A DNA stretch of 64,000 nt from Thalassococcus profundi (GTDB taxonomy: Bacteria; Pseudomonadota; Alphaproteobacteria; Rhodobacterales; Rhodobacteraceae), in assembly GCF_003344785.1 (NCBI RefSeq), contig NZ_QPMK01000008.1, positions 75,440-139,439 of the forward strand. The letters are read 5' to 3'. The first letter of the stretch is position 1. Every line of letters starts with the position of its first letter. This document shows positions 1 to 8,167 of the stretch, one piece after another. Made by a program: the position numbers and the translations under genes. A model generated the notes under the pieces. That model ran no database searches and was not told the origin of the DNA. It worked only from the letters and a program-made list of their open reading frames with translations.

Positions 1-484
1 GACGGTTGCCATCCAGGTGCCGCAGCAGGCGCTGAACCGCATCCAGAACGGGCAGGACGCGACGATCAGGTTCATCACCGGCGAAGAACGCGCGGGCACG
101 GTCAGCTTTGTCGGCACGTCTGCCAATGCCGAGACGCGCACCTTTCTGGCCGAGATCGCCGTGCCGAACGCGGACGGCGCCATCCCTGCCGGCATTTCGG
201 CCGAGATCAGCATTCCGACGGGACAGGCACAGGCGCATTTCGTGCAACCGTCAACCGTCTCGCTGTCGCCCGAGGGGCGCCTTGGCGTGAAGACGGTCGA
301 TGACGAGGATCGCGTCGTATTCAACCCGGTCGAGATCGTGCGCGCCGAAATCGACGGTATCTGGGTCACCGGGCTGCCCGAGACCGCCCGGATCATTACC
401 GTGGGCCAGGGGTTCGTGAACGCCGGCGAGATTGTCGCGCCCGCGCCCGCGAACACGTCGACCGCTGTGGACGAAACCCGATGA
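1..484 (+). CDS. RND efflux periplasmic adaptor subunit (partial, C-terminal part)
   Basis: The reading frame is open from the window edge, so the gene begins upstream; about 160 C-terminal residues are visible. They look like the beta-barrel and membrane-proximal end of an HlyD/MFP-family adaptor: a stretch on reversible modification of periplasmic residues, then a short segment ending in a Pro/Ala-rich tail. The stop codon overlaps the ATG of the next gene (ATGA), which encodes an RND pump, so the two are translationally coupled. Known family role: the adaptor bridges the inner-membrane RND pump to an outer-membrane channel. The substrate cannot be read from this fragment. The family call rests mostly on context. 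Confidence 0.8.
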   Translation, partial: TVAIQVPQQALNRIQNGQDATIRFITGEERAGTVSFVGTSANAETRTFLAEIAVPNADGAIPAGISAEISIPTGQAQAHFVQPSTVSLSPEGRLGVKTVDDEDRVVFNPVEIVRAEIDGIWVTGLPETARIITVGQGFVNAGEIVAPAPANTSTAVDETR

Positions 485-3400
485 ACGCGCTCATCGACGC
501 CGCATTCTCTCGCAGCAGGGTCGTGATGATGGCCCTCCTGATGATCCTGACCATGGGCGGGATAGCATATGTCTCAATCCCGAAAGAGGCCAATCCAGAG
601 GTGCCTTTGCCGCTGGTCTACGTGTCGACCGGACTGGAAGGCATCAGCCCCACCGACGCCGAACGCCTGCTGGTGGAGCCGATGGAAACGGAATTTGCGG
701 GGTTGACCGGACTTGACAAAATGACCGCCAGCGCGGGCGAAGGCTATGCAAACGTCCAACTCGAATTCACGCCCGGCGGCGACATCGACGAGGCGCTCGA
801 CAGGGTGCGCGAAGCCGCGGACCGGGTCGAGGGCGACCTGCCCGAAGACGCCACTGACCTGTCGATCACCGAGATCAATACAGCACTTTTCCCGATCATC
901 ACCGCCATCGTGTCGGGTCCGGTGCCCGAACGTACGCTGAACGCCCTGGCGAACGACGCCCAAGAGGTTATCGAAGGCGTTCCGGGCGTGCTGGAAGTCG
1001 AGATCGGCGGATCGCGCGACGAATTTCTGGAAGTGCTCATCGATCCGACGGTCTTTCAGACCTACAACCTGTCCTTCGACGAGTTGATCGGCCAGTTGCA
1101 GCGCAACAACCGCCTGATCGCCGCCGGCGCCATCGAAACGGGCGGCGGCCGCGTGGTGCTGAAGGTGCCGGGTCTGATCGAGGACCTTCAGGATGTCATG
1201 GACATCCCCGTGAAGGTGCGCGGAAATACCGTCGTCACGTTTGAGGATGTTGCCACGATCCGGCGCACGTTTCAGGACCCGACCGGCTTTGCTCGGATCC
1301 AGGGCCAGCCCGCGTTGGCACTCGAGGTCAAGAAGCGATCGGGCGCCAATATCATCGAAACCGTGGCCGCGACCAAGGCCGCCCTGACCGACCTCAGCGC
1401 CGACTGGCCGGACAGTGTCGAGGTCACCTATCTGCAGGACCAGTCCGAACAGGTCGAGACGCTGCTGTCGGATCTCGAGGCGAACGTGATCGCAGCGGTG
1501 ATCCTGGTGATGATCGTCATCGTCTTTGCGCTGGGTGTCCGTTCGGCGATCCTGGTCGGCCTGGCCATTCCCGGCGCATTCCTGGCGGGCGTGTCCGCCT
1601 TGTGGGCGATGGGATTCACGATGAACATCGTGGTGCTGTTTTCCCTGATCCTCGTGGTGGGGATGCTGGTGGACGGCGCCATCGTCACCGCCGAACTGGC
1701 CGACAGGCGCTTGCAGGAAGGAGCTTCCCCGCCCGATGCCTACGCCTTTGCCGCCAAGCGGATGGCATGGCCGATCATCGCGTCGACGGCGACGACCCTG
1801 TCGGTGTTCTTCCCCCTGCTGTTCTGGACCGGCCTCGTCGGCGAGTTCATGAAATTCCTGCCGATCACCGTCATCCTGACGCTTTTCGCGTCGCTTTTCA
1901 TGGCGCTGATCTTCATCCCGGTTCTGGGCGGTCTGATCGGCAAGCGGCAACCGCAGACGGCCGCGGCCAAGCAGGCGCTTCACGAGGCAGAGACCGGCGA
2001 TCCACGGCGCATCGGAGGGGTGACCGGCGCCTATGTCCGCGTGCTGGAACTGGCGATCCTGCGCCCCGGCGCGACCGCCTTGCTCGCGCTGGCTTTGCTG
2101 CTGGGGGGCTTCGGTCTTTATGGCCAGTTCGGCAAGGGCGTGACGTTCTTCCCGTCCGTCGAGCCCGAATTCATGCAGGTCCAGGTCCGCGCCCGTGACA
2201 ACTTTTCGATTTACGAACGCGACGCGCTTGTCCGACAGGTCGAAGAGCGACTGCTGCGACTCGACGAGGTCGCCACCGTCTACGCCCGCTCCACCATGAG
2301 CGCGGGGCAGGGCGACGAGGAAACCATCGGTACCCTGCAACTGGAGCTGATCGACTGGGACACCCGCCGCCCGGCCGCCGAGATCGGCGAGGACATCCGC
2401 GAAGACGTGTCCGATATCGCCGGGATCGACGTGCAGGTGCAGACGGAAAGCGGCGGGCCGACCAGCGGCAAGCCGGTGAACCTTCAAATCGCGGCGCGCA
2501 ATCCGGCAGTGCAGAACGACGCGGTGGAACAGGTGCTGGGCATCATGGCCGACATCGGCGGCTTCACCGATGTGACCGATATCCGCCCCCTGCCGGGCGT
2601 CGAGGTCTCGATCCTCGTCGACCGGGCAGAAGCCGCGCGCTTCGGGGCTGACGTCAGCCTTCTGGGCCAAGCCGTGCAGCTTCTGACCCAGGGCATCGCC
2701 GTCGCGGATTACCGGCCGTCCGACGCGGACGGCGAGCTCGATATCCGCGTGCGCTTCCCGGCCGAGGAACGGTCGTTGTCCGAATTGGGCAACCTGCGGG
2801 TGCCGACCAGCGCCGGTCTCGTCCCAATCTCGAACTTCGTCACATTCGCGCCAAGCGAGCGCACCGGCAATATCACCCGCATCGACGAAAGGCGTGTCGT
2901 CTCGATCGAGGCCAATATCGCGCCGGGGCTTCTGGTGAACGATCAGGTGACGGCGCTTCAATCCGAACTGGACGCGGCCGATCTGCCGGACGGCGTCAGC
3001 TACAGTTTCGCCGGCGAGGCCGAGGATCAGGCCGAAACGATGGTTTTCCTCGGCGGGGCCTTCGCCTCGGCGATCTTGCTGATGCTCGTCATACTGGTTC
3101 TGCAATTCAACAACTTCTACCAGGCGTTCGTGGTGATGAGCGCCATCGTCTTCTCGGTCGCGGGCGTGCTGCTGGGCCTGATCATCACGGGCCGCCCCTT
3201 CGGCGTCGTCATGGGCGGCATCGGCGTCATCGCGCTTGCGGGCATCGTGGTGAACAACAACATCGTGCTGATCGACACCTATAACGACCTGAGGCGGTCG
3301 GGCCTGCCCCCGCGCGAAGCCGTGTTACGCACCGGGGCGCAACGCCTGCGCCCGGTCATGCTGACATCCATCACAACGGCGCTTGGCCTCATGCCGATGG

Positions 3401-3618
3401 TTCTGGGAGCCAACCTGAATTTCTTCACCCGCGAAATCGTGTTCGGCGCGCCGTCCACGCAATACTGGACCGAGCTCTCCAGTGCGATCGTCGGCGGGCT
3501 GGTGGTCGCCACTTTACTTACTCTGATCCTGACCCCGGCGATGCTTATGTTGGGCACTGAACCAAAGAAGCCCCGGTCGCACGCCGGTACAGTGCTCGAA
3601 CCGGCTGAAACGGGTTAA
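481..3618 (+). CDS. RND-family efflux permease (AcrB-like)
   Basis: At 1045 residues this has the usual length for an RND pump. TM1 is near residues 13-33, a first porter loop reaches about residue 335, a TM cluster spans 336-485, a second loop follows, and a final TM cluster spans about 855-1020. It is inner-membrane, proton-driven and acts with the adaptor encoded just upstream (4-bp overlap). Odd point: the TM4 proton-relay motif reads LVDGAIV (Asp398, Gly399) where AcrB has two aspartates, and the later lysine of AcrB is replaced by Asn in VVNNNIV near residue 925. This suggests a divergent RND subgroup. No outer-membrane channel gene follows. The substrate is unknown. Confidence 0.93.
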   Translation: MNALIDAAFSRSRVVMMALLMILTMGGIAYVSIPKEANPEVPLPLVYVSTGLEGISPTDAERLLVEPMETEFAGLTGLDKMTASAGEGYANVQLEFTPGGDIDEALDRVREAADRVEGDLPEDATDLSITEINTALFPIITAIVSGPVPERTLNALANDAQEVIEGVPGVLEVEIGGSRDEFLEVLIDPTVFQTYNLSFDELIGQLQRNNRLIAAGAIETGGGRVVLKVPGLIEDLQDVMDIPVKVRGNTVVTFEDVATIRRTFQDPTGFARIQGQPALALEVKKRSGANIIETVAATKAALTDLSADWPDSVEVTYLQDQSEQVETLLSDLEANVIAAVILVMIVIVFALGVRSAILVGLAIPGAFLAGVSALWAMGFTMNIVVLFSLILVVGMLVDGAIVTAELADRRLQEGASPPDAYAFAAKRMAWPIIASTATTLSVFFPLLFWTGLVGEFMKFLPITVILTLFASLFMALIFIPVLGGLIGKRQPQTAAAKQALHEAETGDPRRIGGVTGAYVRVLELAILRPGATALLALALLLGGFGLYGQFGKGVTFFPSVEPEFMQVQVRARDNFSIYERDALVRQVEERLLRLDEVATVYARSTMSAGQGDEETIGTLQLELIDWDTRRPAAEIGEDIREDVSDIAGIDVQVQTESGGPTSGKPVNLQIAARNPAVQNDAVEQVLGIMADIGGFTDVTDIRPLPGVEVSILVDRAEAARFGADVSLLGQAVQLLTQGIAVADYRPSDADGELDIRVRFPAEERSLSELGNLRVPTSAGLVPISNFVTFAPSERTGNITRIDERRVVSIEANIAPGLLVNDQVTALQSELDAADLPDGVSYSFAGEAEDQAETMVFLGGAFASAILLMLVILVLQFNNFYQAFVVMSAIVFSVAGVLLGLIITGRPFGVVMGGIGVIALAGIVVNNNIVLIDTYNDLRRSGLPPREAVLRTGAQRLRPVMLTSITTALGLMPMVLGANLNFFTREIVFGAPSTQYWTELSSAIVGGLVVATLLTLILTPAMLMLGTEPKKPRSHAGTVLEPAETG

Positions 3619-3686
3619 ATCTGTCCCGGTTGGTCGACCATATCACCGGGGCACTTCATGAGAGCTTTTCGGATAGGCTGTCTGGC

Positions 3687-4382
3687 CTATTCAGACTTGA
3701 AAACACTCCCATGCATCTGACTGACAAAGTCTCGGGCACGGGACAAGTGGGCGCGCGCTGCCATGTCTGCGGCGGCGACGTCGCCATTCAGAACAGCGTT
3801 GGCGATGCTCCGGTGTTCACCGATCGACTTCGCCATGATGTCCGGTGTCAGCGACGCGGAAATTTGCGCCATGATGAGTGAGAGCTGCAATTGACGGTTT
3901 ATCAACGACAGTTGGCCATTGCCTGAAGCTCGAAACACGGCGGCGTGAAATTTTTCGTTCTCTATAAGATAAGCCGAAGTCGAGAGGCGGACATCTTCCT
4001 GCCAGATCTCGGATACGTCTTGTTCGAATCGATCCCTGACTTGGGGCGCGGCGCAATTCGCCGCCGCCAGTCGTGCGGCAAGTGACTCGAGCTCGATGCG
4101 AATCTGGAACAGTTCCATCGTTTCTTTGAGTGACAGGCGATGTACGACGGCGCCCCGGTTGGGGACGATCTCCAGCAAGCCTTCAGCAGACAAGCGCCGA
4201 AACGCTTCTCGTAACAGGCTACGGCTTACTCCAAGCTCTTCTGTCAGGTCGATCTCGACCAGCCGCTGACCCGGAACGTAGCGACCCAGCTGAATGGCGC
4301 GTCGTAAATGTGCGACGAGATCTTCGCCCTTCATGCCCCTTCGGGCGGTCTGCGTCGCTGTTCTGTCGGATTGCACGGCCAA
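3687..4382 (-). CDS. GntR-family transcriptional regulator, FCD domain
   Basis: An N-terminal winged helix (about residues 22-85, with VSRSLLREAFRRL as recognition region) is followed by an all-helical FCD ligand/metal domain rich in His and acidic residues. The length of 231 residues is normal for the FadR/VanR group. It is divergent from the citryl-CoA-lyase-like/CoA-ligase/TRAP operon, with two palindromes in the shared promoter region at 4426-4452, so it probably controls that operon in response to the imported acid or a metabolite. The coordinates use a TTG start; an in-frame ATG at 4334 would remove 16 residues and keep the whole DNA-binding domain. Confidence 0.9.
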   Translation of the reverse strand: MAVQSDRTATQTARRGMKGEDLVAHLRRAIQLGRYVPGQRLVEIDLTEELGVSRSLLREAFRRLSAEGLLEIVPNRGAVVHRLSLKETMELFQIRIELESLAARLAAANCAAPQVRDRFEQDVSEIWQEDVRLSTSAYLIENEKFHAAVFRASGNGQLSLINRQLQLSLIMAQISASLTPDIMAKSIGEHRSIANAVLNGDVAAADMAARAHLSRARDFVSQMHGSVFKSE

Positions 4383-4425
4383 GCCTATCGAATTTCGTTC
4401 CGCATTCTAGATCAGGCAACCCCTG

Positions 4426-4452
4426 TTGACAATGTCAATATTGTCGGACAAT
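4426..4452. promoter_or_regulatory. Paired palindromic operators upstream of the CoA-lyase operon
   Basis: Two adjacent odd-length palindromes are visible: TTGACAATGTCAA (4426-4438) and ATTGTCGGACAAT (4440-4452). Both have perfect 6-bp arms around a single central base. They lie between the divergent GntR gene and the operon start at 4479. The first also contains a TTGACA -35-like hexamer, so a bound repressor would block polymerase. TnGTC-type half-sites fit FCD-GntR regulators; the assignment to this regulator is inferred. Confidence 0.6.
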
Positions 4453-4478
4453 CTTGTACTCAACATTGGAGGCGCGCG

Positions 4479-5264
4479 ATGATGATCGGGAAAGGCGGTG
4501 ATGCAACCACCGCAATCAGTACGGCGGATGCGGATAGCGTCACGGTGCGCGGAAAGGACCTCACCGGCGACTTGATGGGGCGGGTTGGTTTCAGCAGCTA
4601 CTTCTTCTTGCTGACCACCGGACGCGAGCCGACCGCGGACCAGGAGTATTTCCTGGACCTGCTCTTGGTCGCCATTGCCGAACACGGTCTTGTCCCGACG
4701 AACCAGGTGGCCCGCATGACGCTCGCGGCCGACCCGGAGTGCCTTCAGGGCGCGGTCGCCGCCGGCATTCTGGGCTGTGGTTCGGTCATTCTCGGCACCG
4801 CAGAAGCCTGCGGTGCGTATCTCTCCGAGGCCCGTGAGGCCGTACGCGGCGCACCAGAGCGGTCCGAAGCTGTCACATCTTTGGTGACGTCGATCCGGGA
4901 GTCGGGTCGCAAGATCCCCGGCTTCGGCCACCCGTTGCACAAGCCTCTGGATCCGCGCGCGGAACGAATCTTCGAACTGGCTGACTCCCGCGGTGTGGCG
5001 GGACAACATGTTGGGCTGGCCAAGGAAACCCGTAAGGCGGTTCACGAGGTCTGGGGCAAGCCGCTGACGATGAACGTCTCGATGGCCATTGCGGCGGTGC
5101 TGCTGGACCTCGATTTTCCGGCCTCGGTCCTCAAGGCCGTGCCGATCCTCGCCCGGACGGCGAGCCTTCTGGCGCATCTGGCCGAAGAAAAGCAGACCCC
5201 GATCGGCTTTGTCATGGCGCATCACGCCGAAGAGGCGATCCGCTACAACGGGGAGAGCTCCTGA
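4479..5264 (+). CDS. Citryl-CoA lyase-like protein (small citrate-synthase fold)
   Basis: The ATG at 4479 is chosen because GGAGG lies 6 bases upstream; the open frame extends further but crosses the operator region. The 261-residue product matches the short citrate-synthase-fold lyases. Two catalytic-type histidines are visible: His69 in AEHG and His151 in GFGHPLHK...DPRA. The usual catalytic Asp (NVDG in ATP-citrate lyase, NVDF in citrate synthase) is Ser201 in MNVSMAIA, so chemistry may differ. Known family reaction: cleavage of citryl-CoA to acetyl-CoA and oxaloacetate. The TGATG overlap with a CoA ligase gene suggests that the ligase supplies a citryl-CoA-like thioester. Confidence 0.8.
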   Translation: MMIGKGGDATTAISTADADSVTVRGKDLTGDLMGRVGFSSYFFLLTTGREPTADQEYFLDLLLVAIAEHGLVPTNQVARMTLAADPECLQGAVAAGILGCGSVILGTAEACGAYLSEAREAVRGAPERSEAVTSLVTSIRESGRKIPGFGHPLHKPLDPRAERIFELADSRGVAGQHVGLAKETRKAVHEVWGKPLTMNVSMAIAAVLLDLDFPASVLKAVPILARTASLLAHLAEEKQTPIGFVMAHHAEEAIRYNGESS

Positions 5265-6577
5265 TGCATGATCCGGACGTCGAGGCGCGTCCCTGGGCAG
5301 AGCAATCCCAGATTGACGATGCCGCTTACCGCACGCAGGTCGCCTACCTGTTCGAAAACTCGCCTTTCTACCGCAAACACCTTGGCGACGCCGGATTTCA
5401 CAGCGCGGCGGACGTGGGCGGGTTGAGCGACATCGCGGCATTGCCATTCACGACCAAGGATGACCTGCGTCAATCGCGCACCGAGGATAACGCGATCGGC
5501 GGTCATCTTGCCGCGCCACTCGACGACATCCAGCGGATCTATTCGACCAGCGGTACGACCGGCACGCCCAGTTATATCCCGCTGACCAAGCAGGATCTGG
5601 CGAATTGGGTCGCGATCTCTTCGATTTCCTACGCGGCCTCCGGTGTCCGTGCCGGGCACAGGCTGGTCTCGACCTACAATGCCGGGCCCTTCGTTGCAGG
5701 CGTCACACTGGACGCCTTCGCGGCGCTTGGCCTGTGCCATATCCCGGTCGGAGCGGGTAACACAGAGCGGCTGATGTCAGCGGTTCAACTGCTCAACCCG
5801 GATGTGCTGGCCTGCACGCCTTCCTACGCATTGCACCTTGCCGAATGGGCAGACGCGCGGAACGTCGACATACGCAATTCATCCGTCAAACGTATTCTCG
5901 TGGCTGGGGAACCCGGGGGCGGAGAGCCTGCATTGCGCGCGCGCATCGAAGACGCCTGGGGTGCCCGCGTCACCGAGGCAATGGGCATCGGGGACATTTC
6001 CGTATCGCTCTGGGGCGAATGCGAGCGTCAGTCCGGGATGCACTTCTCGGGCCGCGGATTGGTTCATTTCGAACTGGTCGATCCCGAAACCGGCGCGCCT
6101 GTCCCGATCGAGGACGGAGCGACGGGCGAACTGGTCTACACGCATCTCGCGCATCAGTCCGCGCCGGTTCTGAGGTTCCGCAGCCGGGACCACGTGGTGA
6201 TCCACACAGGCCCCTGCGATTGCGGACGCACCGCGCCGAGGGTGCGTTGCATCGGGCGGACAGACGACATGCTGATCGTGCGCGGCGTCAATGTGTTTCC
6301 CACTGCCGTGCGCGAGGTGGTCAATGAATTCGCGCCGGCGGTAAGTGGCGTTATCTCGATCCAGCCGACTTCGGCCGACGTAAAGCAGCAACCGCCGTTG
6401 CCGATCAAGGTGGAGCTTGCGGCCGAACAAGAGCCGGACGACGGCCTGGCCGACCGAATTCGCCAGCGCATCCGCGACAAGCTCGTGTTTACAAGTGCCA
6501 TCGACCTCGTTCCCCACGGCAGCCTGCCGCGGACGGACTACAAGTCCAAACTCGTCGAAAAGACCAAGGGCGGCTGA
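5264..6577 (+). CDS. AMP-dependent CoA ligase, phenylacetate-CoA ligase (PaaK)-like
   Basis: The 437-residue protein has the adenylate-binding loop STSGTTGTP near residues 93-101 and a C-terminal lid with GRTDDMLIVRGVNVFP near residue 331. This arrangement is typical of phenylacetate-CoA ligase relatives. A CDCGRTAPR cysteine motif resembles the CPCG motif of the family. It would convert a carboxylic acid, ATP and CoA into an acyl-CoA, AMP and PPi. It follows the lyase gene by a one-base overlap and precedes a TRAP importer, so the substrate is probably the acid the TRAP system brings in. An aromatic substrate is possible from homology but does not fit the lyase partner. The substrate is unproven. 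Confidence 0.85.
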   Translation: MHDPDVEARPWAEQSQIDDAAYRTQVAYLFENSPFYRKHLGDAGFHSAADVGGLSDIAALPFTTKDDLRQSRTEDNAIGGHLAAPLDDIQRIYSTSGTTGTPSYIPLTKQDLANWVAISSISYAASGVRAGHRLVSTYNAGPFVAGVTLDAFAALGLCHIPVGAGNTERLMSAVQLLNPDVLACTPSYALHLAEWADARNVDIRNSSVKRILVAGEPGGGEPALRARIEDAWGARVTEAMGIGDISVSLWGECERQSGMHFSGRGLVHFELVDPETGAPVPIEDGATGELVYTHLAHQSAPVLRFRSRDHVVIHTGPCDCGRTAPRVRCIGRTDDMLIVRGVNVFPTAVREVVNEFAPAVSGVISIQPTSADVKQQPPLPIKVELAAEQEPDDGLADRIRQRIRDKLVFTSAIDLVPHGSLPRTDYKSKLVEKTKGG

Positions 6578-6624
6578 GGCCCAGAACGGTCCGCCGTCAA
6601 AAGACATTCAAGGGAGGAGAAACC

Positions 6625-7632
6625 ATGAAGAAACTGATGAGAACCGCGACGGTACTCGCAGCCAGCCTGACCGGCTTTACTGCCGCGCAGGCTGCGGAAT
6701 ACGAGATGAAAATGTCCTCGATGTTTCCATCGACGCATTTCATCAACACAATGGCCATGGTGCCTTGGGCGGAAGAGATCGAAGAGCGCACAGATGGACG
6801 CGTGACCTTCACACTCTTCCCCGCAGGCTCCGCGCTAGGCGATGCCACCAAGCAATTCGACCAGGCGCGCGCCGGTGTGGTCGAGGTCTCTGTCGGCATC
6901 CCGGCTATTCCGCGCGGCCGCCACCCCAAATCGGTATTGGTCGAGCTGCCTTTCACCGTGCCCGACTCCACCGTCGGCACGTGCGCCATGATGGCGATGA
7001 AGGATGACCTGGCTTCGGATTATCCGGACACGAAGGTGCTTTATCTCACCGTGACCGAGCCGAGCGGTGCGCACACCAAGCAGGAAATCGCCAGCCTCGA
7101 CGACTTGAAGGGCCTGCGCATTCGCACGCCCACGCCCGCGATCACCGCGATGCTCGAAGAAATCGGCGGAACCCCGGTCGGTATGCCACCCACCGAGATT
7201 TACGAAAGCGTCGAGCGTGGCGTCGTCGACGGCAACATCATGCCCTGGGGACCGGTCGGCGCGTTCAAGCTGCACGAAGTGCTGGGCTACCACCTTGATG
7301 CGGCAATCAATCCGGTCGCGATGTATATCGTCTTCAATCAGCGCAAGTTCGACGCGCTGCCAGAAGACATCCAACAGGTCATCGATGAGGTCAGTGAAGA
7401 GGTCTTCTCGAACTGGGGCCGCTGGTGGCACGAAACGGACCAGGAGGCCATCGCGGCCGCGAGGGAAGCGGGCAACACGATCATCCCGATGTCCGACGCG
7501 GATCGCGAAGGCTGGCGCGAAAGGCTGCAGCCGGTGATCGACAACTATCTCGCAAACGACTCCGACATGTCGGAACAAGACGCCAAAGCGACATACGCGG
7601 CGATCCGCGACGCTGTTGCTGCTTGCGAATAA
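6625..7632 (+). CDS. TRAP transporter substrate-binding protein (DctP family)
   Basis: A Sec signal peptide ends near AAQA (about residue 23). The mature part is a typical two-lobed periplasmic binding protein, 335 residues in total. The family-conserved Arg region is GLRIRTPTP near residues 163-171, and the hinge-side segment ESVERGVVDG follows. Known role: capture of organic acids (often carboxylates, bound through the Arg) for a sodium-driven symporter. It sits 47 bp after the CoA ligase and before the two membrane subunits, so a carboxylate is expected. GGGAGGAG precedes the ATG. A hairpin in the gap to the next gene may raise its expression relative to the permeases. Confidence 0.92.
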   Translation: MKKLMRTATVLAASLTGFTAAQAAEYEMKMSSMFPSTHFINTMAMVPWAEEIEERTDGRVTFTLFPAGSALGDATKQFDQARAGVVEVSVGIPAIPRGRHPKSVLVELPFTVPDSTVGTCAMMAMKDDLASDYPDTKVLYLTVTEPSGAHTKQEIASLDDLKGLRIRTPTPAITAMLEEIGGTPVGMPPTEIYESVERGVVDGNIMPWGPVGAFKLHEVLGYHLDAAINPVAMYIVFNQRKFDALPEDIQQVIDEVSEEVFSNWGRWWHETDQEAIAAAREAGNTIIPMSDADREGWRERLQPVIDNYLANDSDMSEQDAKATYAAIRDAVAACE

Positions 7633-7642
7633 CGACACTTCG

Positions 7643-7663
7643 GGCGGCGCGCGCTGCGCCGCC
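7643..7663 (+). promoter_or_regulatory. GC-rich intercistronic hairpin after dctP-type gene
   Basis: GGCGGCGC and GCGCCGCC form an 8-bp perfect stem with a 5-base loop, 10 bases after the binding-protein stop codon and before the small permease gene. No U-tract follows, so a simple terminator is unlikely. An mRNA stabiliser or partial attenuator giving excess binding protein is the usual explanation for such elements. The same arrangement recurs at 19605, 28901 and 37033. Confidence 0.55.
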
Positions 7664-7695
7664 TGTCCCTGAGGCGATCTGACCTGGACGGGTGA

Positions 7696-8163
7696 ATGAA
7701 ACGCGCAACCTACTACCTTGCCCTGCTGGGTACGATGGCCTTTGTCGTGGCTGTGGGCCTGACGGTTCTGGACATCGTCCTGCGATCGGTCAGCGGTCTG
7801 ACGGTGCACGGCCTTACCGACATCGTGACACTTTGCACGATGATCGGTGCCATGCTGGCCATCCCTTACGGCTTTGCCGCCCAGGAGCACGTGGCGATCG
7901 ACGTTTTCACGGCGCGCCTGGGCCATAGCACCCAAGCGATCCTGATGATCTTCGCAGCCTTTCTTGCCTTTTGCTTCCTCGCCGGGGCCGCATGGTTCGG
8001 AGCCGAGCAGATGATGCGCGAGTACGGGTACGGCGATCGCAGCCAGTCGATCGGCATCCCGATCATCTTCTACTGGCTGCCGCTGGTTGCGGGACTGGGG
8101 CTGTCGGCGCTGGTGAATCTCTGGCTGATCCTGCGGAAGATTCGCAGCCTTTCAAGGACCTGA
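7696..8163 (+). CDS. TRAP transporter small permease (DctQ family)
   Basis: This is a 155-residue membrane protein with four predicted hydrophobic helices (about 8-28, 43-62, 87-107, 128-148), the normal DctQ layout. It forms the membrane complex with the large subunit encoded 4 bp downstream. No strong ribosome-binding site is visible before the ATG at 7696, but hydrophobic helix 1 begins at once, so the start is reasonable. The substrate follows from the operon: a carboxylate handled by the upstream CoA ligase and lyase. Confidence 0.88.
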   Translation: MKRATYYLALLGTMAFVVAVGLTVLDIVLRSVSGLTVHGLTDIVTLCTMIGAMLAIPYGFAAQEHVAIDVFTARLGHSTQAILMIFAAFLAFCFLAGAAWFGAEQMMREYGYGDRSQSIGIPIIFYWLPLVAGLGLSALVNLWLILRKIRSLSRT

Positions 8164-8167
8164 ACTC

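Noticed and set aside
574-3105. 843-codon open frame antisense to the RND pump gene
   Set aside because: Composition (His/Gln/Arg/Asp-rich, no domains) is what the opposite strand of high-GC coding DNA gives; the plus-strand gene is a clear RND protein.
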